A stretch of 64,000 nucleotides of DNA, from assembly GCF_009755885.1 (NCBI RefSeq), contig NZ_VYIX01000002.1, forward strand, positions 227,957 through 291,956, in the 5' to 3' direction. The position numbers and the translations under genes are program-made. The DNA is from Brachyspira sp. SAP_772 (GTDB taxonomy: Bacteria; Spirochaetota; Brachyspiria; Brachyspirales; Brachyspiraceae). Numbering within the stretch: the first letter of the stretch is position 1; every line of letters starts with the position of its first letter. The notes beneath the pieces are model-generated. The model was not told the DNA's origin and did no database searches. It worked only from the letters and a program-made list of their open reading frames with translations. This document shows positions 48,006 to 56,089 of the stretch, in pieces.

Positions 48006-48085
48006 AAAATAATATATTAAAAAATAAAACTTGATAAATATTATCTAAATTATATAATTCAATTAAAAATTGTTGGAAATATTTT

Positions 48086-48505
48086 ATGGAAGAAAATATT
48101 CGTTGGAAACAGAGATTTAATCATTTTGAAAAAGCATTTAATTTATTAAAAAGTGTATTTGAAGAAAAAGATATAAACGAATTATCATTATTAGAAAAAG
48201 AAGGTGTTGTTCAGAGATTTGAATATACTTATGAATTAGCTTGTAAAACTTTAAAAGATTATTTGGAATATAATGGAAGTTTAAACAATATAGATATATC
48301 TCCAAGAAACATTTTTAAAGAAGCATACTCTGCAAAAATTATTAAAAATGAAAATGTATTTATAGATATGATGTTAAGCCGTAATTTGCTTTCACATACT
48401 TATGATTTTGTTAAGTTTACAGAGATTTTTAAAAGAATAGAAAATGATTATTTAAAAGTATTAAATGAATTATATAATTTCTTTTTGGAGAGGATAAACT
48501 CTTAA
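48086..48505 (+). CDS. hepT: HepT-type HEPN toxin
   Basis: 139 residues, all-helical HEPN protein of the HI0074/HepT group. The RX4HXY motif is intact: Arg99-Asn-Leu-Leu-Ser-His104-Thr-Tyr106. In HepT/MntA systems the HEPN protein is an RNase neutralised by AMPylation of that Tyr. The next gene, overlapping by 1 bp (TAATG), encodes the matching nucleotidyltransferase. TTGGAAAT precedes the ATG. Assignment rests on motif and operon. Confidence 0.88.
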   Translation: MEENIRWKQRFNHFEKAFNLLKSVFEEKDINELSLLEKEGVVQRFEYTYELACKTLKDYLEYNGSLNNIDISPRNIFKEAYSAKIIKNENVFIDMMLSRNLLSHTYDFVKFTEIFKRIENDYLKVLNELYNFFLERINS

Positions 48506-48795
48506 TGCTTGATGAAAAAATTATAAAAGAAATTCAAAATATTTGCCTTAAATATCAAAATATAGAAAAGGTTATACTGTTTGGCTCGAGGGCAATAGAC
48601 AAAGAAAAATATAATTCTGATATAGATTTAGCTATTGTTGGAAAATTTGATTTTTTATTTTGTGAGAGATTAAAAGAAGAGTTTGAAAATATACCAACAC
48701 TTTTAAAATTTGATATTGTGGATTATAATAATATTACTAATGGTGAATTAATAAACGATATAAACAAATACGGCAAAGTTATTTATAGTAAATAA
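48505..48795 (+). CDS. mntA: MntA-type minimal nucleotidyltransferase antitoxin
   Basis: 96 residues. The GSX10DXD motif is complete: Gly27-Ser28 then Asp39-Ile-Asp41 (FGSRAIDKEKYNSDIDLAIVG), the hallmark of MntA AMP-transferases. GGAGAGGATAAA inside the hepT end gives coupled translation. Chromosomal, beside family 2 repeats. Confidence 0.88.
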   Translation: MLDEKIIKEIQNICLKYQNIEKVILFGSRAIDKEKYNSDIDLAIVGKFDFLFCERLKEEFENIPTLLKFDIVDYNNITNGELINDINKYGKVIYSK

Positions 48796-48880
48796 TATAA
48801 AAATTAGTTATTATATTTTTGTATAAAGTTAATTTTTGTATTGTGTTGTTTTATATTAAATATTCAAGGAAGTAAAATAT

Positions 48881-51469
48881 ATGGATATTTTAAATTATAT
48901 TGATAAAGGAGCTACTTTATCAAAGTTAGGCAGATATGAAGAGGCTATAGAATGTTATAATAAGTTATTAAAATTGGATGATAAAAATATTCATGCTTAT
49001 AATAAGAAAGGAGTTGCTTTATCAAAGTTAGGCAGATATGAAGAGGCTATAGAATGTTATAATAAGTTATTAAAATTGGATGATAAAAATATTAATGCTT
49101 ATAATAATAAAGGAAATGCTTTATCAGAGTTAGGCAAATATGAAGAAGCTATAGAATGCTACAATAAAGCATTAGAATTAGATGATAAAAATATTCTTGC
49201 TTATAATAATAAAGGAGCTACTTTATCAGAGTTAGGCAAATATGAAGAAGCTATAGAATGTTACAATAGAGTTATTAATATTGACAGTAAAAATAGTAAG
49301 GCTCACCATTACAAAGCAAGGTCTTTATTACAATTAAATAAGCATAGAGAAGCATTGGTTAATTTCAATAATGTTAATGATGACTATTTATCTTCATTTG
49401 ATAAAGAAAAAACATTAATTTTTTATTCACAAAAATTAAGATGTTTAGCTTATTCTAATAATTATAAAGACACTATATATTGCTGTGATAAAATATTAGA
49501 ATTAGATGATAGAAATATTGTTGCTTATAATAATAAAGGAAATGCTTTATTAGATTTAGGCAGATGCGAAGAGGCTATAAAATGTTTTGATAAAGTATTA
49601 GAATTAGATGATAAAGATATTGATGCTTATAATAATAAAGGAGTTGCTTTATCAGAGTTAGGCAGATATGAAGAAGCTATAAAATGTTTTGATAAAGTAT
49701 TAGAATTAGATGATAAAAATATTTTTGCTTATAATTTTAAAGGAAATGCTTTATTAGAGTTAGGCAGATATGAAGAAGCTATAAAATGTTTTGATAAAGT
49801 ATTAGAATTAGATGATAAAAGTATTTATGCTTATAATTTTAAAGGAAATGTTTTATCAAAGTTAGGCAGATATGAAGAGGCTATAGAATGTTATAATAAG
49901 TTATTAAAATTGGATGATAAAAATATTGCTATTTATAATAATAAAGGAGAGGCTTTATTAGAGTTAGGCAGATATGAAGAAGCTATAGAATGTTACAATA
50001 GAGTTATTAATATTGACAGTAAAAATAGTATGGCTCACCATTACAAAGCAATGTCTTTATTACAATTAAATAAGCATAGAGAAGCATTGGTTAATTTCAA
50101 TAATGTTAATGATGACTATTTATCTTCATTTGATAAAGAAAAAACATTAATTTTTTATTCACAAAAATTAGAATGTTTAAATTATTCTAATAATTATAAA
50201 GACACTATATATTGCTGTGATAAAATATTAGAATTAGATGATAAAGATATTGATGCTTATAATAATAAAGGAAATGCTTTATCAGATTTAGGCAGATATG
50301 AAGAGGCTATAGAATGTTATAATAAGTCATTAAAATTAGATGATAAAAGTATTGATGCTTATAATGGTCAAGGAGAGGCTTTATCAGAGTTAGGCAGATA
50401 TGAAGAGGCTATAGAATGTTATAATAAGTCATTAAAATTAGATGATAAAGATATTGTAGCTTATAATAATAAAGGAAATGCTTTATTAGATTTAGGCAGA
50501 TATGAAGAGGCTATAGAATGTTATAATAAGTTATTAAAATTAGATGATAAAGATATTGATGCTTATAATAATAAAGGAAATGCTTTATCAGATTTAGGCA
50601 GATATGAAGAGGCTATAGAATGTTATAATAAGTCATTAAAATTAGATGATAAAAGTATTGATGCTTATAATGGTCAAGGAGTTGCTTTATCAGAGTTAGG
50701 CAGATATGAAGAAGCTATAGAATGTTTTGATAAAGTATTAGAATTAGATGATAAAAATATTATTGCTTATAATAATAAAGGAGAGGCTTTATCACATTTA
50801 GGCAGATATGAGGAAGCTATAGGATGTTTTAATAAAGCATTAAAATTAGATAATAAAGATATTGATTTATTAAAAAACAAATTGGAATGTTTGGAAAGAT
50901 TAAATAATTATAAAAATATTATAAGCTGTATAGATGACATATTAAAAATACATGATTTATTTGAAAGTGATTATATAAAAGAATTGAAATTAAAAAAAGC
51001 TGATTATCTTTTCTCTTTGGAAGATTATAAAAGGGCGTTAAAATCCTATGAAGAATTAAAAACTGAAGAATTAAAAACTGATGATTATGAAATAAAAAAG
51101 AAAATAATTATTTGTTTTATAAAATTAAATAATTTTCAGAAGGCTCAAAAATATATTTCTAAATTAATAACAAATAATAAAAATGATGAGCTTTATTATT
51201 ACAGAGGCATTTGTTTGTTTAATAATAATAAATATCAGGAATGTATAAAAGATTTTGATTCTGCTATAGATTATGAAGATTCAAAGTTTTATAAAGGATT
51301 GTCTTTGCATTATCTTGGAAGAGATTTTGAGGCTTCAATATTAATTACAGAATATAAGAATATAAATGAAGAAGACTATAGTAAAAAATATAATCAATTT
51401 AAAGAAGTGATAGATAAAATATTTGTTCAAGATGATAAATCCGATTTGGCAGAAAAAACAGATAATTAA
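48881..51469 (+). CDS. Large TPR protein with near-identical tandem repeats
   Basis: 862 residues, no signal peptide, so probably cytoplasmic. The first 660 residues hold 15 canonical 34-residue TPRs, each with G(R/K)(Y/C)EEAI, KLDDK and AYNNKG phrases almost unchanged. They are interrupted twice by the same irregular block (VINIDSKNS ... NYKDTIYCCDKILELDD). The last 200 residues are diverged TPR-like helices and an acidic tail. A protein-binding scaffold; partner unknown. AAGGAAG precedes the ATG. Repeat homogeneity suggests recent expansion; copy number probably differs between strains. Confidence 0.88.
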   Translation: MDILNYIDKGATLSKLGRYEEAIECYNKLLKLDDKNIHAYNKKGVALSKLGRYEEAIECYNKLLKLDDKNINAYNNKGNALSELGKYEEAIECYNKALELDDKNILAYNNKGATLSELGKYEEAIECYNRVINIDSKNSKAHHYKARSLLQLNKHREALVNFNNVNDDYLSSFDKEKTLIFYSQKLRCLAYSNNYKDTIYCCDKILELDDRNIVAYNNKGNALLDLGRCEEAIKCFDKVLELDDKDIDAYNNKGVALSELGRYEEAIKCFDKVLELDDKNIFAYNFKGNALLELGRYEEAIKCFDKVLELDDKSIYAYNFKGNVLSKLGRYEEAIECYNKLLKLDDKNIAIYNNKGEALLELGRYEEAIECYNRVINIDSKNSMAHHYKAMSLLQLNKHREALVNFNNVNDDYLSSFDKEKTLIFYSQKLECLNYSNNYKDTIYCCDKILELDDKDIDAYNNKGNALSDLGRYEEAIECYNKSLKLDDKSIDAYNGQGEALSELGRYEEAIECYNKSLKLDDKDIVAYNNKGNALLDLGRYEEAIECYNKLLKLDDKDIDAYNNKGNALSDLGRYEEAIECYNKSLKLDDKSIDAYNGQGVALSELGRYEEAIECFDKVLELDDKNIIAYNNKGEALSHLGRYEEAIGCFNKALKLDNKDIDLLKNKLECLERLNNYKNIISCIDDILKIHDLFESDYIKELKLKKADYLFSLEDYKRALKSYEELKTEELKTDDYEIKKKIIICFIKLNNFQKAQKYISKLITNNKNDELYYYRGICLFNNNKYQECIKDFDSAIDYEDSKFYKGLSLHYLGRDFEASILITEYKNINEEDYSKKYNQFKEVIDKIFVQDDKSDLAEKTDN
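48884..50863 (+). repeat. 102-bp tandem DNA repeats inside the TPR gene
   Basis: The unit of about 102 bp contains AGGCAGATATGAAGAGGCTA and recurs 15 times with few differences. A larger block of about 245 bp at 49261 is repeated at 49993 (732 bp apart). Hence the array grew by both single-unit and multi-unit duplication. Confidence 0.9.
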
Positions 51470-51487
51470 TTAAACAATTATTTTAAA

Positions 51488-51799
51488 ACCCCGCCCTTTA
51501 TATTTGTTGTTTTATATAGAAATATTAACGTTATTTATTTTTTAGTTTAAATCAGAAATTAAAGCCCCCGCCCAAGCGATTATTAAATTTAAAATCTCTT
51601 TAACGCATGGTTAATTAATTTTATAATATTATATAATTTAAATTTCAAATAAAACTATATTTTTAGATTAATTCTACGTGCGGTAGATACCCAACAAAAT
51701 TAAAAAAATCTTGGGTGGGCAGCTAAAATAACTGTTAAAATTTTTAGAGAAAATAACATAAAAATACCAGAAAAATATAAAAAATATAGAGGGTGGGCA
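51488..51799. repeat. Family 1 composite repeat in C'-B'-A-B-C order
   Basis: C' ACCCCGCCCTTTA (51488-51500), B' GCCCCCGCCCAAG (51564-51576), A about 51600-51686 (AACGCATGGTTAA ... ACGTGCGGTAG), B TCTTGGGTGGGC (51709-51720), C TATAGAGGGTGGGC (51785-51798). Here one A unit sits in the centre and the half-sites outside, the reverse of the three full loci. It fills the gap between the TPR gene and aroD. Confidence 0.8.
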
Positions 51800-51806
51800 T
51801 TTGGAG

Positions 51807-52538
51807 TTAAATTTTATAAATGCTGTCTATCATATATTTTAATTTTGTGGCTTCTATTTGTCCGGGTGCTGATGCTCTTTTGGCTGAAGCAAATGTAATT
51901 GCAGAATAAAATAGTCTTGTTATGACGCCTTCTTCTCCCATGGATATTGCTATGAGCGGTATATTGTTTATTTCATTATGAAGCTCTAATATTGTTAATA
52001 CATCTTTTTGTTTTTTTGGAGTGTAGGCTACTTTTGCTATATCAGCTTTTAATTTTATCATTTTTTTTATTCTGTGAATTATTTCCATTTTGTTTGGAGT
52101 TTTACTAAAGTCATGATTAGAGATTATTGTTTTTATGTTTTCTTCTTTTGATAGTTTTATTAATTCTTTTATATCATTTTCTTTTAGAGTTAATAATTCT
52201 ATGTCTATAATAGAAAAAAGTTTTTTATCTATTATAGTTTTATAAATATCAATCATACTGTCATATGTATTAGGTTTTATATTTAGATTTCCGCCTTCTT
52301 TAACGCTTCTTAAAGTAAATATTATAGGTTTAGTTGTGCATTTTTTTATCTCTTTAGAAATCTCTTCTATATTGTTGTCGCTGTCTTCATAAAAGTCTGC
52401 ACGCCATTCTATTAAATCTATTGGAAGTTTATCTATTTCTTTTATATATTTTAAAACATCCTTTTTATGTTTTTCTATAACAGGAATACATATCTTAGGA
52501 ACACCATCACCAATATTAACATTTTTTACTTTAATCAT
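51807..52538 (-). CDS. aroD: 3-Dehydroquinate dehydratase, type I
   Basis: Third step of the shikimate pathway. 243 residues, the type I length. Active-site residues fit: His142 in TIISNHDFSKTP and the Schiff-base Lys169 in LKADIAKVAYTP; the N-terminal DLIEWRADF and the late ISMGEEGVITRL are family motifs. GGAG precedes the ATG. It is 20 bp downstream of aroE on the same strand. Confidence 0.95.
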   Translation of the reverse strand: MIKVKNVNIGDGVPKICIPVIEKHKKDVLKYIKEIDKLPIDLIEWRADFYEDSDNNIEEISKEIKKCTTKPIIFTLRSVKEGGNLNIKPNTYDSMIDIYKTIIDKKLFSIIDIELLTLKENDIKELIKLSKEENIKTIISNHDFSKTPNKMEIIHRIKKMIKLKADIAKVAYTPKKQKDVLTILELHNEINNIPLIAISMGEEGVITRLFYSAITFASAKRASAPGQIEATKLKYMIDSIYKI

Positions 52539-52558
52539 AATAACTCCGCTAATAGTTT

Positions 52559-53410
52559 TTAATTAAATATAATATTTTTTATATAATCTACAGGCATCTC
52601 TTTAGAAGTCCACATCTCAAAAGCTAATGCCCCCTGATATAAAAGCATACCCATTCCATTAATTATTTTGCAATTTTCTTTTTCTGCTATTTGTAACAAT
52701 TTTGTTTTTGCTGGGCTATATATACAATCGGCAACAATTAAATCATCTCTAAAAAATGTTTTATCTTCTATAATTGAAGCATCATCTTTCATACCAACAC
52801 TTGTAGCATTAATTAATAATTTACTTTTGTCTATTTGTTTTTTTAATTCTTTTTTATTATCCAAAGTATAAAGCTCTATTTTGCAATTAGTTTTATCTTG
52901 AACATTGTCTATTATTTTTTTTTGCTCAGCCCAATTATTATCTCTTTTAAAAACAGATATTTCTTTTACACCGTAAAGAGCAAACTCAGTAATAATAGAT
53001 ATAGAAGCACCTCCAATACCAAGTATTGTAACATTGCTATTCTTTATATTAATATTTTCTTCTTCAAGTGATTTTATAAAGCCCTTTCCATCTGTAGAAT
53101 GTCCTGTTAAAACTCCATTATCATTAACTATAGTGTTTACGCTTTGAGAGAGTCTTGCAGATTCTGAAATATTATCCAAATACTGTATAACTTCTTTTTT
53201 GTTTGGCATAGATAAGTTAACGCCTCTCATATTAAGAGTTTTTATAGAGGCTACAGCTTCTTTTAAATTATTTTTATCTACCTCAAAAGCCAAATACACA
53301 TAATCTAATGATAATTTTTCAAAAGATTTATTATGCATGATTGGAGATAAACTATGTCTGCAAGGTGAAGCAAAGAGTGCTGTTAATGTTGTTTTTGCTG
53401 TTATATTCAT
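52559..53410 (-). CDS. aroE: Shikimate dehydrogenase (NADP)
   Basis: Fourth shikimate-pathway step. 283 residues. Substrate site SPCRHSLSPIMHNKSF and catalytic Lys in NLSMPNKKEV; the nucleotide loop is LGIGGASISI, a little unlike the usual GxGGxxxA. End motif INGMGMLLYQGALAFEMWT is typical. AGGATAATT overlaps the upstream gene's end, 7 bp away. Confidence 0.93.
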   Translation of the reverse strand: MNITAKTTLTALFASPCRHSLSPIMHNKSFEKLSLDYVYLAFEVDKNNLKEAVASIKTLNMRGVNLSMPNKKEVIQYLDNISESARLSQSVNTIVNDNGVLTGHSTDGKGFIKSLEEENINIKNSNVTILGIGGASISIITEFALYGVKEISVFKRDNNWAEQKKIIDNVQDKTNCKIELYTLDNKKELKKQIDKSKLLINATSVGMKDDASIIEDKTFFRDDLIVADCIYSPAKTKLLQIAEKENCKIINGMGMLLYQGALAFEMWTSKEMPVDYIKNIIFN

Positions 53411-53417
53411 TTTTTAA

Positions 53418-54866
53418 TTATCCTGTATATTCTTCTATATATTTTTTCATCAGCAGTTTTATTGTATCTTTATCGGCATCGAGTGAGGCTATGTCGAATG
53501 CATCAATCATTATTTTGCGTTCTTCTGGAGTTAAACATTGTACAGGGTCTTTTGCTATAAATAATTTTTTGTATTGTGAAGGTATTAATGTTTCATCATC
53601 CATTAGAATTTCTTCGTATAGTTTTTCACCTTCTCTTATGCCTGTAAATATAATTGGAATATCTTTCTCTGTAAGACCGTATATCTTAAGCATGTTTTTT
53701 GCCAAATCTAATATTTTTACAGGTTTACCCATGTCCAAAGTAAATATAACTCCGTCATTAAGTGTGCAAGCTTTTATCACAAGTCTTGCGGCCTCTCTTA
53801 TAGACATGAAAAATCTAACCATCTCAGGATGAGTAACTGTTAGAGGTTTTCCTTCTCTAATCTGTCTTTCAAAAACAGGTATTACGCTGCCGCTGCTTCC
53901 TAATACATTGCCGAATCTTGTTATTTTAAATTTAGTGATGTTTTGTTCATGCGAGAGAGACATTATCATTCTTTCGCATATTCTTTTGCTTGCCCCCATA
54001 AGCGATGTTGGACGTACGGCTTTATCTGTTGATATAAATATAAAGTTCTTGATATTGTTTTTTATTGCTAATGTAGCTATGTTTTCTGTTGCGAGTATAT
54101 TATTTTTAATAGCTTCTTCTGGATATTCTTCCATAAATGGCAAATGTTTATGTGCTGCTGCATGAAATATTATATCTGGATTTTCTTGTTTTAATATTTT
54201 ATCTACTTTCACATAATCTCTAACATTAGATATAATATATTTAAACTTATGTTTGTTCTTTTCATTTTTTCTATCGTTCAAAGACATTATAAGGCTATGT
54301 ATAGCACTTTCAGAATTGTCTAAAGCCATTACTTTTTTTACAGGGAGTGTAACTAATTGTCTTACAAGTTCACTTCCAATAGAGCCTCCGCCTCCTGTAA
54401 CAAGTATTGTTTTATCTTTATAATAGTCTGATATCTCTTTTTCATCAAAGCCTATCTCTTCTCTTCCAAGCAAATCTGAAGGTTCTATATTTCTAATATC
54501 TTTAATAGAAGCATTTCCTTTTATAATCTCAAAAAATCCCGGAAGTATTTTATATCTTATTGATGTAGGATATATTATATCTAATATTTCAAGAAGTTCT
54601 TTTTGTTTTAATGTAGGTATTGCTATAATGATTTCTTCTATTTTTATATTATTATTTTTATATTTATTTATGATTTTTTCTATATCTTTAACTTTGCCTT
54701 CAACTTTTATAATATGATTATCAATATTAATTTCTTTTTTGTTTTCATCGTCATCTAAAAAGCAAAGTATATTATATTCATTACTATCATCAGAAGCTAA
54801 TATTTCATAAGCGAGAGTTTCTCCTGCATTGCCAGCCCCGATAATAACAATATTTTTTTTATCCAT
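53418..54866 (-). CDS. CapD/WbpM-like nucleotide-sugar 4,6-dehydratase lacking the membrane domain
   Basis: 482 residues. N-terminal CoA-binding-like Rossmann domain (NIVIIGAGNAGETLAYEIL) then the extended SDR domain: TGGGGSIGSELVRQL (glycine loop), ISTDKAVRPTSLMGASKR, where Met replaces the usual Tyr of YxxxK as in WbpM/PglF, and EGEKLYEEIL near the end. Family members make UDP-4-keto-6-deoxy sugars for surface glycans. They normally start with four TM helices, which are absent here, so this is a soluble form or lost them. First gene of an operon with aroE-aroD. Confidence 0.88.
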   Translation of the reverse strand: MDKKNIVIIGAGNAGETLAYEILASDDSNEYNILCFLDDDENKKEINIDNHIIKVEGKVKDIEKIINKYKNNNIKIEEIIIAIPTLKQKELLEILDIIYPTSIRYKILPGFFEIIKGNASIKDIRNIEPSDLLGREEIGFDEKEISDYYKDKTILVTGGGGSIGSELVRQLVTLPVKKVMALDNSESAIHSLIMSLNDRKNEKNKHKFKYIISNVRDYVKVDKILKQENPDIIFHAAAHKHLPFMEEYPEEAIKNNILATENIATLAIKNNIKNFIFISTDKAVRPTSLMGASKRICERMIMSLSHEQNITKFKITRFGNVLGSSGSVIPVFERQIREGKPLTVTHPEMVRFFMSIREAARLVIKACTLNDGVIFTLDMGKPVKILDLAKNMLKIYGLTEKDIPIIFTGIREGEKLYEEILMDDETLIPSQYKKLFIAKDPVQCLTPEERKIMIDAFDIASLDADKDTIKLLMKKYIEEYTG

Positions 54867-54939
54867 TAAATATCCTAAAATTATTTTTTGATAATTAATT
54901 ATAGTATAAATTTTTTATTATACAAGTTTTTTAATATAT

Positions 54940-55366
54940 TTACCGCACGGTGAGTAATTTTTTATTTATTATTGAAGTTTTGTTTTAATTTAGCTTATAT
55001 TTTATGTTGATTTACCGTGCGTTGTATAAGCAAACGAATTTAAAAAAATCTAGGGCGGGTGCTAATATTAGAGTTTAAAACAAAAAATGAATATGAATAA
55101 AGAATAACAGTAAATGCCAAAAAACTTGAGGGCGGGGATTGTGATTTAAATTTTAAAACTATTTACAAACCCCACCCTATAGGCTTATTGTTTAGCTTTA
55201 AAATATAGCAGTTTTTTTTCATTTAGCTTAAATTAGTAATAGCACTGCCCACCCAGAGTTTTTATTATAAATGTTATATCTTTTACCGCACGATAAGCGA
55301 TTTTTTATTTATTATTTAAGTTGTATTTTAATTTGTCTTATACTTTATGTTGATTTATCGTGCGTA
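54940..55366. repeat. Family 1 composite repeat, full A-B-C-C'-B'-A' copy
   Basis: A about 54940-55023 (ACCGCACGGTGAG ... ACCGTGCGTT), B TCTAGGGCGGGTGC (55049-55062), C GAGGGCGGGGATTG (55128-55141), C' ACCCCACCCTAT (55169-55180), B' CTGCCCACCCAGAG (55245-55258), A' about 55281-55366. A and A' are direct copies, about 85% alike by eye. The gap between the capD-like gene and HAD gene holds only this and the promoter at 55424. Confidence 0.83.
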
Positions 55367-55423
55367 GAGTTTATGCGGTATTTTATTGTTCATAAAATAT
55401 TCTAATTTAAAGCATCGTAAAAC

Positions 55424-55451
55424 TTGACAAATAGAAGTATAAAAATATAAT
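55424..55451 (+). promoter_or_regulatory. Sigma70-type promoter of the HAD/kinase operon
   Basis: TTGACA (55424-55429), 16-bp spacer, TATAAT (55446-55451), 27 bp before the ATG at 55478. Confidence 0.78.
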
Positions 55452-55477
55452 GATTGTATTATATTAAAGGACTTTAA

Positions 55478-56089
55478 ATGATAAAAAATATTATATCCGA
55501 TATAGGAAATGTTTTATTGAAATTTGATATGGCTTCTTATCTTTGTAAACATAGTGATAATGTAGATGTAGATGAGTTTTTAAGTAAAACGGTAGGAGAT
55601 AAAAATTGGAGCTTAATGGATAAAGGCGATTTGTCATTTAATGATGCTAAAAATTATTTTTTATCATCTTGTCCTAAATATAAATTTGTATTAAAACAAA
55701 TATTTGATTCCTATTTAGGTGATGTGTTATCTATACATCATAATATAGAAATATTAAAAGAGTATAAATTGAAAGGTTATAATATATATTATTTATCTAA
55801 TATGCCAGTAGAGACTTTTAATGTTATAAGAAAAAAAACAGACTTTTTTGATGCAACTTGTTTAGGTGGTATAATTTCTGCAGATGTAAAGCTTATTAAA
55901 CCAAGCAGAGCTATATATGAATTATTGCTTAAAAAATATAAATTAAATGTAAAAGAATGTTTATTTATAGATGATAATTTGGATAATGTTTTATCAGCTG
56001 AAAAAATAGGAATAAAGTCTATACATCTGAAAAATATAGATGATTTATCTTTGGAATTAAAAAATATAGAGTGTTATGAAAATAATTAA
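55478..56089 (+). CDS. HAD-superfamily hydrolase (YihX-like)
   Basis: 203 residues. HAD motif I reads SDIGNVLLKFD (DxG form seen in YihX-type phosphatases), motif II YYLSNMP, Lys in KPSRAIYELL, and motif IV LFIDDNLDNV. Probably hydrolyses a small phosphorylated metabolite; substrate unknown. AAAGGACT precedes the ATG. The histidine kinase gene overlaps its end by 14 bp, so the two are co-translated. Confidence 0.88.
   Translation: MIKNIISDIGNVLLKFDMASYLCKHSDNVDVDEFLSKTVGDKNWSLMDKGDLSFNDAKNYFLSSCPKYKFVLKQIFDSYLGDVLSIHHNIEILKEYKLKGYNIYYLSNMPVETFNVIRKKTDFFDATCLGGIISADVKLIKPSRAIYELLLKKYKLNVKECLFIDDNLDNVLSAEKIGIKSIHLKNIDDLSLELKNIECYENN

Noticed and set aside
48884-50863. Regularly spaced repeats that could suggest a CRISPR array
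   Set aside because: The repeats are in frame, 102 bp long and encode TPR motifs with no spacers; no cas genes in the window.
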